This document shows, in pieces, positions 52,493-64,000 of a stretch of DNA of 64,000 bases; within the stretch, counting starts at the first letter, position 1; each line of letters starts with the position of its first letter. The position numbers and the translations under genes were made by a program. A model generated the notes under the pieces. That model was not told where the DNA came from, ran no database searches, and saw nothing but the letters and a program-made list of their open reading frames with translations. Origin of the DNA: Candidatus Purcelliella pentastirinorum (GTDB lineage Bacteria; Pseudomonadota; Gammaproteobacteria; Enterobacterales; Enterobacteriaceae); assembly GCF_028748785.1 (NCBI RefSeq), contig NZ_CP110496.1, forward strand, positions 310,001 through 374,000, given 5' to 3'.

Positions 52493-52723
52493 ATAATATC
52501 CTTAACACATATAATATTTTATAATAAAATTATTAATTAAAATAATAAAACAATCACTTCTCATAAAAATTATTTAAATAAATTTAATTAAATAATTTTA
52601 TAAAAAAATGACTTTTATAAAAAATCGATAAATTTTAAAAAAATAATAAAGAATAATCTGATTTTATTATACAAGTTAAAAAAACATATTACAATATAAT
52701 TTATAAAATAAATATTTTAAATA

Positions 52724-55700
52724 TTAAATATCTGCATTCAACAATTCTGTTAAATTAGCTGATGCCTCTTCAACAGTTATATTTTGTTGTATATTATTAT
52801 ATTTAAGCAATTTAGCACGCTTACGTACACGGTCAACATGATATGAATAACCACTACCTGCTGGAATTAAACGACCCACAATAACATTCTCTTTTAATCC
52901 ACGCAATTTATCATGTTTACCAGCCACTGCTGATTCTGTTAAAACTCTGGTAGTTTCTTGAAAAGAAGCTGCAGAAATAAAAGATTCAGTTGATAAAGAA
53001 GCCTTAGTAATACCCAATAAATCTCTCATAAAAATTATGAGCTTTTTACCCTTAAATTTTAATTTAAGATTTTCAATCTTAATAAGTGAATATTCTAATT
53101 GTTCACCACTCAAAAATTTTGAATCACCTGGATCTAATATGGTGGCTTTACGTAACATCTGACGAACAATTATTTCTATATGTTTATCGTTTATTTTAAC
53201 TCCTTGTAAACGATAAACATCTTGAACCTCATTTACTATATAATCTGTAACTGCATTAACACCTCTTAATCTTAAAATATCTTGAGAAGACTCAGGACCA
53301 TCAGAAATAATATCTCCCTTATTAACATTTTCACCCTCTAAAACATTTAATTGACGCCATTTAGGAATCATTTCTTCATATATTTTACCATCATTATTAT
53401 TTGGAGTAATTAATAATCTACGTTTACCTTTAGTTTCTTTACCAAAAGATATAATACCACTAACTTCAGCTAAAATAGCAGATTCTTTAGGCCTTCTAGC
53501 TTCAAATAAATCAGCAACACGAGGTAAACCACCGGTAATATCCTTAGTACCTCCAGATTCTTGAGGTACACGTGCTAAAATATCTCCAGCATGAACATAA
53601 ACACCATCACTTAATTGTAAAATAGCTCTATTAGGTAAAAAATATTGAACAGGTGTATCTAATCCTGAAATAAATATATCACCACCAACATCATCAACTA
53701 TTTTTAAAGAAGGACGTAAATATTTACCACCTAAAATACATTCAGTAGAATCCATAATAACAACAGAAGATAATCCAGTTAATTCATCAACCTGCCTTGT
53801 AATTGTTTGACCATCAATAATATCAATAAACTTTAAATAACCATTAATTTCAGATATAATAGGCATAGTATGTGGATCCCAATTAGCAATAATTTCACCA
53901 GAATTTGCATATTCATCATCACCTTTAACTATGACAGCACCATACGGGACTTTATAACTTTCCTTAATACGTCCAAATTTATCTATCATTTTTAATTCTA
54001 CATTTCTAGAAATAATAACTAACATATTATCAGAATTTAATACTGTTTTTGCATTAATTAATTTGATTTTACCATTATTCTTGACTTGTATATTGGAAGA
54101 TAAAGCCGCTCTTGAAGCAGCACCACCAATATGAAAAGTACGCATAGTTAATTGAGTTCCAGGTTCACCTATAGATTGAGCAGCAATAACACCAATTGCC
54201 TCTCCTTTATTAATAATATGTCCTCTAGCTAAATCACGACCATAACAATAAGAACAAACACCAAAATTAGTTTCACATGAAACAACAGAACGTACTTTTA
54301 TGACATCAATTGAATGATTTTCTAAAATGTCACACCAATACTCATCTAACAAAATATTACGTTTAACTAATACCTTTGACATATCATGATACAATAAATC
54401 TTCAGCAACAACTCTACCTAAAACTCTTTCTCGTAAAGATTCTTTAATATCACCACCTTCAATCAATGGAGTCATAAAAATACCATCAAGAGTACCACAA
54501 TCTAATTCAGTAACTACTAAATCCTGTGCTACATCTACTAAACGTCTAGTTAAATAACCAGAATTAGCTGTCTTTAAGGCTGTATCTGCAAGTCCTTTTC
54601 TAGCCCCATGTGTAGATATAAAATATTGTAATACATTTAATCCTTCACGAAAATTCGCTGTAATAGGAGTTTCTATAATAGATCCATCAGGTTTAGCCAT
54701 TAAACCACGCATACCTGCCAATTGTCTAATTTGAGCGGTTGAACCTCTAGCTCCAGAATCTGCCATCATAAATATACTATTAAAAGAAGATTGCTTTACC
54801 CTTTTATTATTAATATTTAAAATAAATTCAACAGATAAATTTTTCATCATAGCTTGAGAAACTCGTTCATTAGCTGATACCCAAATATCTATAACTTTAT
54901 TATATCTTTCACTGGATGTAACTAAACCTGATTGAAATTGTTCCTGAATCTCTGCAACTTCTAACTCAGCTTTAGAAATAATGGCGGCTTTTTCAATAGG
55001 AATTACAATATTATTGATACCCACGGATACACCAGATTTAGCAGCATAAGAAAAACCAGTATACATAATTTGATCAGCAAAAATAACAGTATATTTTAAA
55101 CCTAATATTCTATAACAAATATTCAACATTTCAGATATAGATTTTTTGACTAAAGTAAGATTAACTATAGAGTAAGATAAACCTTTAGGTACAATTATCC
55201 ATAAAATGGCACGACCAACTGTCGTATCTACTATTTTTTTTTTTTCAATCCATACACCATTTGAATCTTTTTCATATTCAGTAATACGAACTTTAATAAA
55301 GGCATGTAATTCAATAATTCCCATAAAATAAAAACGCTCAACTTCTTTAGGATCTTTAAAATACATACCTTCACCACGAACATTTACTTTACTTTTTGTC
55401 ATATAATATAAACCTAAAACAACATCCTGAGATGGAACAATTATAGGTTCACCATTAGCAGGAGATAAAATATTATTAGTAGACATCATTAAAGCTCTAG
55501 CTTCTAATTGTGCTTCTAAGGTCAAAGGAACATGTACAGCCATTTGATCACCATCAAAATCAGCATTGTATGCAGCACAAACCAATGGATGTAATTGAAT
55601 TGCTTTTCCTTCAATTAAAATTGGTTCAAATGCTTGTATACCTAAACGATGTAAAGTTGGCGCACGATTTAATAATACAGGATGTTCTTTTATTACTTCA

Positions 55701-56938
55701 TCCAAAATATCCCATACTACAGATTCTTCACGTTCAACCATTTTTTTTGCAGATTTTATAGTTGTTGCAAATCCATTTAATTCTAATTTACCATATATAA
55801 ATGGCTTAAATAATTCTAATGCCATTTTTTTAGGCAAACCACATTGATTCAAACGAAGATATGGACCCACAGTTATAACAGATCTACCGGAATAATCAAC
55901 ACGTTTTCCCAATAAATTTTGACGAAATCTACCCTGCTTACCTTTTATCATATCAGCTAAAGATTTTAGTGGTCTCTTATTAGAACCAGTAATAGCTCTA
56001 CCTCTACGACCATTGTCTAATAAAGCATCAACCGCTTCTTGGAGCATACGTTTTTCATTACGAACAATAATATCAGGAGCAAATAAATCTAAAAGTCTTT
56101 TTAATCTGTTATTACGATTAATAACTCTTCTATATAAATCATTAAGATCAGATGTAGCAAATCGACCACCATCCAATGGTACTAGAGGTCTTAAATCGGG
56201 TGGTAAAATCGGAAGTACAGTAAATATCATCCATTCAGGTTTATTACCAGATGATATAAATGATTCTAATAATTTAATACGTTTAGTAATTTTTTTACGT
56301 TTAGTATCAGAACTAATTTCATCTAATATAGCACGCAAATTAATACATTCTTGCTTAATATCTATTAATTTTAATAAATTTTGTATTGCTTCAGCTCCTA
56401 TTTGTGCATTAAAATTATCATCATACTCTTCTAAATAATTTAAATATTGTTCCTCAGATAAAATTTGATATCTTTTTAAAGAAGTTTCACCAGGTTCAAC
56501 AACAACATAAGATTCAAAATATAAAACACGTTCAATATCCTTTAAAGGCATATCTAATAATAAACCGATACGAGAAGGCAAAGATTTTAAGAACCAAATA
56601 TGAGCTATAGGAGCAGCTAATTCAATATGACCCATACGATCACGACGTACTTTGCTTTGAGTAACCTCAACCCCGCATTTTTCACAAACTACTCCACGAT
56701 GTTTTAACCTTTTATATTTTCCACACAAACATTCATAATCTTTTATAGGACCAAAAATTCTAGCACAAAATAAACCATCTCTTTCAGGTTTAAAAGTACG
56801 ATAATTTATAGTTTCTGGTTTTTTAACTTCACCATATGACCAAGAACGAATTATATCCGGAGAAGCTAATGATATCTTAATTGAATTAAATTCTTCTATT
56901 TTACTTTGCGATTTAAAAAAATTAATTAAATTTTTCAC
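52724..56938 (-). CDS. rpoC: DNA-directed RNA polymerase subunit beta'
   Basis: This is the catalytic largest subunit. I start at GTG 56938, with AGGG six nt upstream, giving M-K-N-L-I-N-F-F-K that matches E. coli MKDLLKFLK; upstream in-frame residues from a TTG at 56983 have no counterpart. About 1404 residues (E. coli 1407). Zinc finger 1 (CLCGKYK...CEKCG), the active-site [12 protein letters not shown] with three metal-binding Asp, zinc finger 2 (CSYCYGRD), the [18 protein letters not shown] bridge/trigger region and a full C-terminal clamp are present. Follows rpoB at 78 bp. Confidence 0.98.
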   Translation of the reverse strand: MKNLINFFKSQSKIEEFNSIKISLASPDIIRSWSYGEVKKPETINYRTFKPERDGLFCARIFGPIKDYECLCGKYKRLKHRGVVCEKCGVEVTQSKVRRDRMGHIELAAPIAHIWFLKSLPSRIGLLLDMPLKDIERVLYFESYVVVEPGETSLKRYQILSEEQYLNYLEEYDDNFNAQIGAEAIQNLLKLIDIKQECINLRAILDEISSDTKRKKITKRIKLLESFISSGNKPEWMIFTVLPILPPDLRPLVPLDGGRFATSDLNDLYRRVINRNNRLKRLLDLFAPDIIVRNEKRMLQEAVDALLDNGRRGRAITGSNKRPLKSLADMIKGKQGRFRQNLLGKRVDYSGRSVITVGPYLRLNQCGLPKKMALELFKPFIYGKLELNGFATTIKSAKKMVEREESVVWDILDEVIKEHPVLLNRAPTLHRLGIQAFEPILIEGKAIQLHPLVCAAYNADFDGDQMAVHVPLTLEAQLEARALMMSTNNILSPANGEPIIVPSQDVVLGLYYMTKSKVNVRGEGMYFKDPKEVERFYFMGIIELHAFIKVRITEYEKDSNGVWIEKKKIVDTTVGRAILWIIVPKGLSYSIVNLTLVKKSISEMLNICYRILGLKYTVIFADQIMYTGFSYAAKSGVSVGINNIVIPIEKAAIISKAELEVAEIQEQFQSGLVTSSERYNKVIDIWVSANERVSQAMMKNLSVEFILNINNKRVKQSSFNSIFMMADSGARGSTAQIRQLAGMRGLMAKPDGSIIETPITANFREGLNVLQYFISTHGARKGLADTALKTANSGYLTRRLVDVAQDLVVTELDCGTLDGIFMTPLIEGGDIKESLRERVLGRVVAEDLLYHDMSKVLVKRNILLDEYWCDILENHSIDVIKVRSVVSCETNFGVCSYCYGRDLARGHIINKGEAIGVIAAQSIGEPGTQLTMRTFHIGGAASRAALSSNIQVKNNGKIKLINAKTVLNSDNMLVIISRNVELKMIDKFGRIKESYKVPYGAVIVKGDDEYANSGEIIANWDPHTMPIISEINGYLKFIDIIDGQTITRQVDELTGLSSVVIMDSTECILGGKYLRPSLKIVDDVGGDIFISGLDTPVQYFLPNRAILQLSDGVYVHAGDILARVPQESGGTKDITGGLPRVADLFEARRPKESAILAEVSGIISFGKETKGKRRLLITPNNNDGKIYEEMIPKWRQLNVLEGENVNKGDIISDGPESSQDILRLRGVNAVTDYIVNEVQDVYRLQGVKINDKHIEIIVRQMLRKATILDPGDSKFLSGEQLEYSLIKIENLKLKFKGKKLIIFMRDLLGITKASLSTESFISAASFQETTRVLTESAVAGKHDKLRGLKENVIVGRLIPAGSGYSYHVDRVRKRAKLLKYNNIQQNITVEEASANLTELLNADI

Positions 56939-57016
56939 TAAAAACCCTAAAATATAAGATAAAATTTTTAAAAAAATAAACAAATCATTCTATATATAAA
57001 TAACATACAATTAAAA

Positions 57017-60000
57017 TTATTCTTCTTCTAATTCAATATTTATACCTAAAGAACGAATTTCCTTTAATAAAACATTAAAAGATTCAGGAATACCAGGTTC
57101 CATTTGATGGTTACCATCAACAATATTTTTATACATTTTAGTACGACCTATAACATCATCAGATTTTACAGTTAACATTTCTTGCAAAGTATAAGCAGCA
57201 CCATACGCCTCAAGTGCCCAAACCTCCATCTCACCAAATCTTTGACCTCCAAATTGAGCTTTACCACCTAAAGGTTGTTGAGTAACAAGACTATAAGAAC
57301 CTGTAGAACGAGCATGAACCTTGTCATCAACTAAATGATTAAGTTTCATCATATACATATAACCTACAGTAACTGGCTGTTCAAATTTCTCACCAGTACG
57401 CCCATCAAATAAAACAATTTGCCCAGAAGAAGGTAAACCACCTAAAGATAACATTTTCTTAATTTCTTCTTCATTAGCACCATCAAAAACAGGACTAGAT
57501 ACAGGAAGACCATCTTTCAAATTTAATGCTAAATCTAATATTTCTTTCTCAGTAAAATTATCAAAATCAAAATGTTGATATTTTAAATTACCTAAACAAT
57601 AAATCTTCTTTATAAATTCACGAATATTTAATATATTAACAGAATCTTTTAACATCAAATCAATCTTTTCACCTATACCTTTTGCAGCCATACCCAAATG
57701 TGTTTCTAAAATTTGACCAATATTCATACGAGATGGAACCCCCAATGGATTAAGTACTATGTCAACTGGTACCCCATTCTCATCATAAGGCATATCTTCA
57801 ACAGGATTAATTTTAGAAATTACACCCTTATTACCATGACGACCAGCCATTTTATCTCCTAATTGAATATGACGTTTAATCGCTAAATAGATCTTAACTA
57901 TTTTTAGTATTCCAGGAGGTAATTCATCACCTTGTACAACTTTACGTTTCTTATCATTAAATTTTTTTATAAAATTATTTTTTAATTTTTTATATTTTTT
58001 ATGAAAATCATCTAATATAATTTGATCTTTATCACTATCTAATTTGATATCGAATAATTTACTACTACTTAATTTATTAATATCAACATTAAATAAAGAC
58101 AAAGATAATAAAAACTTTTTCATTCGAATAAATAAATCTTCTTGAATAATTTTCAACTCATATTTAAGATCTTTTTCAACCTGATCCAACTCCATATTTT
58201 CAATCTCTAGTGCTCTTTTATCTTTAGTAACACCCTCTCTAGTAAAAATTTGAACACCAATTACAGTTCCAAATACACCATTAGGCACTCTTAACGATGA
58301 ATCTTTAACATCAGATGCTTTTTCACCAAAAATTGCTCTTAACAATTTTTCTTCTGGGGTTAATTGTGTTTCACCTTTAGGTGTAACTTTACCAACTAAA
58401 ATATCACCACCCTGAACTTCAGCACCAATATAAACTATTCCAGATTCATCTAATTTAGATAAAGCAGATTCACTAACATTGGGAATATCAGATGTAACTT
58501 CCTCTTGTCCTAATTTAGTATCTCTAGATATACAAGATAATTCTTGTATATGAATAGTAGTAAATCTATCTTTTTGAGCTACACGTTCAGATATTAAAAT
58601 AGAATCTTCAAAATTATATCCGTTCCATGGCATAAACGCAACTCTCATGTTTTGACCCAAAGCTAACTCTCCTAAATCTGTAGCTGACCCATCAGCTAAA
58701 ACATCACCTGTACTTATAACATCTCCTAAAAAAACACATGGATTCTGATTAATACATGTATTTTGATTAGATCGAGCATATTTAATTAAATTATATATAT
58801 CAATACCATAATTTTCAGAAATAATTTCCTGTTCATTTACTTTAATAACTATACGATCCGCATCTACATATTGAACTACACCACCTCTCTTAGCAATAAT
58901 GGTAACACCAGAATCAACTGCAACAACACGTTCCATACCTGTACCCACTAAGGGTTTTTCAGATATTAAGGTGGGAATGGCTTGTCTTTGCATATTGGCA
59001 CCCATTAATGCACGATTAGCATCATCATGTTCTAAAAAAGGAATAAGAGAAGCACCCACAGAAACTATTTGTTGCGTAGAAACATCCATATAATGAACTT
59101 CTTTAATATGAAATAAACTAGCTTCCCCCTTATGACGACAAATAATAAAATCATCCAAAAATTTTCCAAAATTATCAAAATTGATACTAGCTTGAGCTAT
59201 AATATACATACCCTCTTCAATTGCAGATAAATAATGAATCTCATCAGTCAATAAACCTTCCTTGACTAACCGATATGGTGTTTCTAAAAAACCATATTCA
59301 TTTGTTCTTGCATAAACCGATAAAGAGTTAATTAATCCTATATTAGGCCCCTCAGGGGTTTCTATAGGACAAACTCTACCATAATGTGTAGGATGAACAT
59401 CACGAACTTCAAAACCAGCTCGTTCTCTAGTCAAACCACCAGGTCCTAATGCTGAAATACGTCTTTTATGAGTAATTTCTGATAAGGGGTTGTTTTGATC
59501 CATAAATTGTGATAACTGACTAGAACAAAAAAATTCCTTTATAGAAGCAGATATTGGTTTTGCATTAACAACATCTTGAGGCATAAAAGAGCTTGATTCA
59601 CTTGCTGAAATACGCTCTCTAACAGCCCTCTCAACTCTAACCAAACCAATACGAAATTGATTTTCTATCATTTCACCTACAGATCTAACACGTCTATTAC
59701 CTAAATGATCTATATCATCAATTTCACCTTTACCATTCCTAATAGCAATTAATTTTTTAATTACATCTACAATATCATTTTTATCTAAAACACTAGCACC
59801 ATTTACGTCATCACGTCTTAAAGAACGATTAAATTTCATTCTACCAACTGATGAAAGATCATAACGTTCTTCAGAAAAAAATAAATTTTCAAATAAATTT
59901 TCTGCTGTTTCACGTGTTGGTGGTTCTCCTGGTCTCATCATTCTATAAATTTCTAACAATGCAGTTAAATTATCAACAGTAGGATCAATACGTATTGTTT

Positions 60001-61048
60001 CAGAAATATAAGAACCGTGATCTAAATCATTAGTAAAAATAGTATGGATTGAAAAACAATTAGATTCTTTTAATTTATTTAAATTGTTTAATGTTAACTT
60101 ATCATTAGCAGATAATATTAATTCACCAGTAACGAAACTATAATGATTTTTAATTAATACTTTACCTATCAAATAATCAAAAGGAACATCAATAAATTTA
60201 ATATCATCACTTATCAATTTATCAATATGTTTAGAAGATATTCTACGACCTTTTTCAACATATAAATAATTATTAGCAATAACATCAAAACAAGCTATTT
60301 CACCTCTCAAACGAGAAGGAATTAACTCCATTTTAAATGTATCATTATTATTTAACTTATATACAACACTATCAAAAAAAATACCTAAAATATCTTCTAC
60401 AGAATAACCCATAGCTCTAAGAATAATGGTAACAGGTAACTTACGTCTACGATCAATACGCATAAATAAATTATCTTTTGGATCAAACTCAAAATCCAAC
60501 CAAGATCCTCTATACGGAATAATACGTGCATGATATAAAACTTTACCAGAAGAGTGAGTCTTACCCTTATCACTATCAAAAAATACACCAGGACTACGAT
60601 GCAATTGAGAAACAACTACTCTTTCAGTACCATTAACTATAAAAGTACCATTAAATGTCATTAATGGTATTTCTCCCATATACACTTCTTGTTCTTTGAC
60701 GCTTTTTAATATCTTTTTTGAATTTTCAAGTCCATATAAAAATAAACACAATTTAACACGTAAGGGGGAAGAATATGTCACTCCTCTAATTTTACATTCT
60801 TGAACATCAAAACTTGGTTCGCCTAAACTATAAGTTACATATTGCAATTCAATATTATTATCATAACTTTTTATAGGAAAAATAGAACGAAAAGAAGATT
60901 CTAAACCATATTTACCTGTTAAATCTTGTTTAATAAATTTATTAAAAGAATCAAGTTGTATAGAAAGTAAATTAGGTATATTTAAAACCTGTGGTCGTTT
61001 ACTAAAACTTTTACGAATTCTTTTTTTTTCGGTATAAGAATATACCAT
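57017..61048 (-). CDS. rpoB: DNA-directed RNA polymerase subunit beta
   Basis: 1343 residues (E. coli 1342). The rifampicin-binding segment [20 protein letters not shown] is identical to wild-type E. coli. [11 protein letters not shown], the C-terminal [20 protein letters not shown] and all lineage-specific insertions of gammaproteobacterial RpoB appear present. GGTG precedes ATG 61048. Downstream of rplL in the rplKAJL-rpoBC cluster. Confidence 0.98.
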   Translation of the reverse strand: MVYSYTEKKRIRKSFSKRPQVLNIPNLLSIQLDSFNKFIKQDLTGKYGLESSFRSIFPIKSYDNNIELQYVTYSLGEPSFDVQECKIRGVTYSSPLRVKLCLFLYGLENSKKILKSVKEQEVYMGEIPLMTFNGTFIVNGTERVVVSQLHRSPGVFFDSDKGKTHSSGKVLYHARIIPYRGSWLDFEFDPKDNLFMRIDRRRKLPVTIILRAMGYSVEDILGIFFDSVVYKLNNNDTFKMELIPSRLRGEIACFDVIANNYLYVEKGRRISSKHIDKLISDDIKFIDVPFDYLIGKVLIKNHYSFVTGELILSANDKLTLNNLNKLKESNCFSIHTIFTNDLDHGSYISETIRIDPTVDNLTALLEIYRMMRPGEPPTRETAENLFENLFFSEERYDLSSVGRMKFNRSLRRDDVNGASVLDKNDIVDVIKKLIAIRNGKGEIDDIDHLGNRRVRSVGEMIENQFRIGLVRVERAVRERISASESSSFMPQDVVNAKPISASIKEFFCSSQLSQFMDQNNPLSEITHKRRISALGPGGLTRERAGFEVRDVHPTHYGRVCPIETPEGPNIGLINSLSVYARTNEYGFLETPYRLVKEGLLTDEIHYLSAIEEGMYIIAQASINFDNFGKFLDDFIICRHKGEASLFHIKEVHYMDVSTQQIVSVGASLIPFLEHDDANRALMGANMQRQAIPTLISEKPLVGTGMERVVAVDSGVTIIAKRGGVVQYVDADRIVIKVNEQEIISENYGIDIYNLIKYARSNQNTCINQNPCVFLGDVISTGDVLADGSATDLGELALGQNMRVAFMPWNGYNFEDSILISERVAQKDRFTTIHIQELSCISRDTKLGQEEVTSDIPNVSESALSKLDESGIVYIGAEVQGGDILVGKVTPKGETQLTPEEKLLRAIFGEKASDVKDSSLRVPNGVFGTVIGVQIFTREGVTKDKRALEIENMELDQVEKDLKYELKIIQEDLFIRMKKFLLSLSLFNVDINKLSSSKLFDIKLDSDKDQIILDDFHKKYKKLKNNFIKKFNDKKRKVVQGDELPPGILKIVKIYLAIKRHIQLGDKMAGRHGNKGVISKINPVEDMPYDENGVPVDIVLNPLGVPSRMNIGQILETHLGMAAKGIGEKIDLMLKDSVNILNIREFIKKIYCLGNLKYQHFDFDNFTEKEILDLALNLKDGLPVSSPVFDGANEEEIKKMLSLGGLPSSGQIVLFDGRTGEKFEQPVTVGYMYMMKLNHLVDDKVHARSTGSYSLVTQQPLGGKAQFGGQRFGEMEVWALEAYGAAYTLQEMLTVKSDDVIGRTKMYKNIVDGNHQMEPGIPESFNVLLKEIRSLGINIELEEE

Positions 61049-61162
61049 GTAATCACCAATAAAAAAATAACTAATATAAACTAATTAAACATAAAAATCT
61101 TCATATATTACATTATAAATTAAAAATTTAAAAATAAAATATAATCAATAAAAATTAATAAT

Positions 61163-61531
61163 TTATTTGATTTCTATTTGAGCACCTGCCTTTTCTAATA
61201 TATCTTTAATTTTATCTACTTCAATTTTAGAAATAGATCCTTTGATAAGTACTGGAGCTGATTCCACCAAATCCTTGGCTTCTTTTAACCCTAGACTTAT
61301 GGTACTACGAATAGCTTTTATCACAGAAATTTTATTACTACCAAAATTTTTTAAATAAATATCAAATTCAGTTTTTTCTTCAACTTGTTTAATTGAATGG
61401 GAATCTTTATTTGAAACCGATACAGAAGAAGAAACACCAAATTTTTTTTCCATAGCTGAAACTAATTTCATAACATCCATGACAGACATCTTAGATACTG
61501 CATCAATAATTTGATCTTGATTAATAGACAT
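61163..61531 (-). CDS. rplL: 50S ribosomal protein L7/L12
   Basis: This is the flexible stalk protein that recruits translation GTPases. 122 residues (E. coli 121). The N-terminal dimerisation part starts MSINQDQIIDAVSKMSVMDV; a Ser/Lys hinge replaces the usual Ala-rich hinge, then comes the C-terminal domain with FGSNKISVIKAIRS and GLKEAKDLVESAP. GGAA precedes the ATG. L10 anchor gene is immediately upstream. Confidence 0.97.
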   Translation of the reverse strand: MSINQDQIIDAVSKMSVMDVMKLVSAMEKKFGVSSSVSVSNKDSHSIKQVEEKTEFDIYLKNFGSNKISVIKAIRSTISLGLKEAKDLVESAPVLIKGSISKIEVDKIKDILEKAGAQIEIK

Positions 61532-61619
61532 AATTTAAAATTCCAAAATTTATAAAACTTTAAGAAAAATCAAAATAGCTTAAAATAAAAGACTAATATT
61601 TTAAATTAAAAAAATAAAA

Positions 61620-62123
61620 TCAATTTACATTATTATTTTTAATAAAACAAATATTTAATAAAACTTTAATAAAACTTATAATACTAACTTCCTTTAAAAT
61701 AATTAAAATTAACATAACAGCTTCATCATATGAAGGAAATTTAGATAAATTATAAATTTCCTTTGAAGACAAATATTTATCATCATAAAATAAACATTTT
61801 ATTTTTAATTTTTTTTCTTCATCTAAAAATTTCTTAAATAACTTAATTGAATCTAAAGGACATCTTAAGGAAAAAGCAACAATAGTAGGCCCAATAAATT
61901 TTTTTTTTAAACATTCATATTTTGTACCTTGTACAATTCTAAATAGTAAATTATTACGTAAAACACGTAAATAAATATTATTTTCACGAGCTAATCTACG
62001 CCAATAAGTCATGACGTTAACCTTAATACCAGATATATCTGCTACTACTACAGATAAAGAACAATCAATAATTTTTTTTATTTCCAAAATTATTGATTTT
62101 TTATCACAAATACTTAATCGCAT
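61620..62123 (-). CDS. rplJ: 50S ribosomal protein L10
   Basis: L10 anchors L7/L12 to the ribosome. I start at ATG 62123, which has GGA about 7 nt upstream and gives MRLSICDKKSII, matching E. coli MALNLQDKQAIV; an in-frame extension to 62156 is not homologous. 167 residues (E. coli 165). SVVVADISGIKV, YLRVLRNNLLFR and FPSYDEAVMLIL fit. It is more drifted than the other ribosomal proteins, especially in the helix that binds L7/L12. Confidence 0.93.
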   Translation of the reverse strand: MRLSICDKKSIILEIKKIIDCSLSVVVADISGIKVNVMTYWRRLARENNIYLRVLRNNLLFRIVQGTKYECLKKKFIGPTIVAFSLRCPLDSIKLFKKFLDEEKKLKIKCLFYDDKYLSSKEIYNLSKFPSYDEAVMLILIILKEVSIISFIKVLLNICFIKNNNVN

Positions 62124-62257
62124 AATATATCCACATGAACAATAATATTTTAACATAACAAAACAACAGATAATTTTACTATTATTTAACTAAAATTACA
62201 ATAATAAAATTAATTATTTTAACTATTATTTAACAAATATAAAATAACAATTTTATT

Positions 62258-62956
62258 TTAAGATAAAAAATCATTATATTTAATTGGATAACCCAAACCC
62301 ATTGTACTAGAAATAGTAACTTTTTTTATATACAACCCTCTAGAAGAAATAGGTTTGAATTTTATTAAGGAAAGTAAAAATATTTTTAAATTTTCCTTTA
62401 TTTTAAATGCATCAAAATTAACTTTGCCAATCATAGAATGAATAATACCATTCTTATCATTACAAAAACGTATCTGACCTGATTTTGCATCTCTAACAGC
62501 TTTAACAATATCATTAGTAACAGTACCCAACTTAGGATTAGGCATTAATCCTTTAGGCCCTAAAATACCACCTAATGTACTTACCATGGACATAGACTCA
62601 GGAGTAGCAATAACTAAATTAAAATCTTTGAAACCATTTTTAATTTTATATACTAAATCTTCCATACCAACCATATCAGCACCAGATTCTTTCAATAATA
62701 CATCATCAATATCTTTAGCAAAAACAATAATTTTAACATTTTTACCTGTACCATACGGTAAAACAACCATACCATTGACATGTTGATCAGATTTATTAAT
62801 ATTAATACCTAAATTAACAGAAACATCTATACTTTCAATAAAATTCAAACTCTGATACTTTTGAATAAACATAATTGCTTTATCAAAACTATTTAATTTA
62901 AATTTTAAAGTATTGTTTTTTAACATATATTTTCTTCGCTTAGAAATAATTATCAT
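62258..62956 (-). CDS. rplA: 50S ribosomal protein L1
   Basis: L1 forms the L1 stalk at the ribosomal exit side and in E. coli represses the L11-L1 operon. 232 residues (E. coli 234), with SVNLGININKSDQHVNG, GILGPKGLMPNPKLGTVT and KVTISSTMGLG. It begins 8 bp after rplK, so the two are co-translated. Confidence 0.97.
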   Translation of the reverse strand: MIIISKRRKYMLKNNTLKFKLNSFDKAIMFIQKYQSLNFIESIDVSVNLGININKSDQHVNGMVVLPYGTGKNVKIIVFAKDIDDVLLKESGADMVGMEDLVYKIKNGFKDFNLVIATPESMSMVSTLGGILGPKGLMPNPKLGTVTNDIVKAVRDAKSGQIRFCNDKNGIIHSMIGKVNFDAFKIKENLKIFLLSLIKFKPISSRGLYIKKVTISSTMGLGYPIKYNDFLS

Positions 62957-62964
62957 AAATTTAT

Positions 62965-63393
62965 TTATTCCTCTATATCTACACCCATAGAAATAGCAGT
63001 ACCTTTAATGGAAGAAATTAATCTATTAACATTTGAACCTGTCATATCTAATTTTTTAATATTAGCAATATCTTCTAATTGATTAATTGTAACTTTACCA
63101 ACTTTATTATTTTTACAATTACTAGAACCTAGTTTAATATTAATAGCTTTTTTAATTAATACAGATACAGGTGGACTCTTTGTTATAAAAGTAAAAGTTC
63201 GATCAACATATATTGTAATAATAACAGGTATAGGAATACCCTTCTCAATATTTATAGTTCTATTATTAAAATCATTACAAAATTCCATTATATTAATACC
63301 ATGTTGTCCTAAAGAAGGACCAACAGGAGGAGCTGGAGTGGCATTACCAGCTGGTACTTGTAACTTAACAAATATCTTAATCTTCTTTATCAT
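62965..63393 (-). CDS. rplK: 50S ribosomal protein L11
   Basis: L11 is a component of the GTPase-associated centre. 142 residues, same as E. coli. [20 protein letters not shown] and the end [12 protein letters not shown] with the RNA-binding C-terminal domain are conserved. First ribosomal gene after nusG on the minus strand. Confidence 0.97.
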   Translation of the reverse strand: MIKKIKIFVKLQVPAGNATPAPPVGPSLGQHGINIMEFCNDFNNRTINIEKGIPIPVIITIYVDRTFTFITKSPPVSVLIKKAINIKLGSSNCKNNKVGKVTINQLEDIANIKKLDMTGSNVNRLISSIKGTAISMGVDIEE

Positions 63394-63429
63394 ATAATAA
63401 ATTCCAAATTTAAATATAAAATTAAAAAA

Positions 63430-63984
63430 TTATTTATAATTATCCTTCTCAACTTTATTAAAATCTAATTCTACAGGAGTAGATCTGCCAAAAATAGAAA
63501 CTGATACAGTTAAACGACTTTTGTCATAATCAACTTTTTCTACAATACCATTAAAATCTATAAATGGACCATCATTAATTCTAACAAGTTCACCAATCTC
63601 AAATAAAACTTTAGGTCTAGGTTTATCACCTATTTGTTTAAGTTTGTCAAAAATAATAATAACCTCTTTGTCACTAATAGGTGATGGAGAATCAGAAGTA
63701 CCACCTATAAATCCCATAATACGAGGAACTCCTTTAACTAAATGCCAACTTTTATTAGTCATTAACATTTTCACCAAAATATACCCCGGGAAAAATCTAC
63801 GTTCACTTTTTCGACGACATCCTCCTCTAACTTCTACAACTTCTTCAGTAGGAACTAAAATTTTACTAAATAAATTTTCCATTTTATGCATTTTTATATG
63901 TTTCTTCAAAGCATCAACAGCTCGAGGTTCAAACCCAGAATATACCTGAACAACATACCATCTTTTTTTAAAATTATCTGACAT
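63430..63984 (-). CDS. nusG: Transcription termination/antitermination factor NusG
   Basis: NusG binds the RNA polymerase clamp and links it with Rho or the ribosome. 184 residues (E. coli 181), N-terminal NGN domain ([22 protein letters not shown]) and C-terminal KOW domain ([18 protein letters not shown]). The start lies 16 bp from the right edge; secE, expected upstream, would be outside the window. rplK follows 36 bp downstream. Confidence 0.97.
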   Translation of the reverse strand: MSDNFKKRWYVVQVYSGFEPRAVDALKKHIKMHKMENLFSKILVPTEEVVEVRGGCRRKSERRFFPGYILVKMLMTNKSWHLVKGVPRIMGFIGGTSDSPSPISDKEVIIIFDKLKQIGDKPRPKVLFEIGELVRINDGPFIDFNGIVEKVDYDKSRLTVSVSIFGRSTPVELDFNKVEKDNYK

Positions 63985-64000
63985 TTTAAAATCTCAATTT

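Noticed and set aside
56939..56983. N-terminal extension of RpoC from a TTG
   Set aside because: No homologous residues; GTG 56938 has an AGGG site six nt upstream and restores the E. coli-like start.
62124..62156. N-terminal extension of L10
   Set aside because: Homology with E. coli L10 begins at ATG 62123, which has its own ribosome binding site.

Overview
The window comes from an obligate, insect-associated type of endosymbiont of the Enterobacterales (Gammaproteobacteria). G+C is very low (roughly one fifth by eye). Almost every protein is recognisable as an Escherichia coli orthologue, and gene order falls into short E. coli-like blocks with intervening genes deleted. The standard code is used: TAA is the usual stop, and TAG and TGA are also used (infC, prmC, prfA and rnc end in TGA). 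Species cannot be assigned from sequence alone.

Layout. 1-5.7 kb: end of tyrS, then clpP-clpX-lon-ppiD (the E. coli tig-clpPX-lon-hupB-ppiD block without tig and hupB). 5.7-7.2 kb: a decayed but almost full-length phosphate transporter pseudogene (pit). 7.3-11 kb: tRNA-His, wecE, rho, trxA, tRNA-Trp, matching the E. coli trpT...trxA-rho...wecE...hisR order. 11-16.3 kb: tsaD divergent from the rpsU-dnaG-rpoD operon. 16.4-21.5 kb: sirB1, prmC, prfA, then prs and pth. 21.5-32.6 kb: pfkA, sppA, metG, and thrS-infC-rpmI-rplT-pheS-pheT with ssb upstream. 33-37 kb: tmaR, emtA, yciK, cysB, ribA. 37-45 kb: lepA-lepB-rnc-era-pdxJ-acpS, pssA, tatABC. 45-52.5 kb: fabI, tRNA-Asn, gapA, cysE, yibN, coaD, mutM-rpmG-rpmB, pyrE, dut, tRNA-Ser, hupA. 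52.7-64 kb: rpoC, rpoB, rplL, rplJ, rplA, rplK, nusG.

Functions. Most of the content is informational: RNA polymerase with sigma-70, Rho and NusG, primase, ribosomal proteins, tRNA synthetases, release factor and its methylase, and t6A synthesis. A reduced protein-quality and envelope set remains: ClpXP, Lon, PpiD core, SppA, LepB, Tat, EmtA, PssA, FabI, AcpS. Metabolism is represented by glycolysis (PfkA, GapA), nucleotide enzymes (Prs, PyrE, Dut), cofactor steps (RibA, PdxJ, CoaD) and the entry to cysteine synthesis (CysE) together with its activator CysB. That combination hints that sulfur amino acid supply matters in the symbiosis.

I see no mobile element, phage, CRISPR array or obviously new multigene system. 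The interest lies in domain-level reduction of conserved proteins: ThrRS without its editing domains, PpiD without its PPIase domain, CysE without its regulatory tail, and a 56-residue TatB. Other points are orphan or surprising retentions (wecE, tmaR, cysB), slippage-prone poly-A tracts inside essential genes, and one uniform strand bias that visibly shapes the proteins of each strand.
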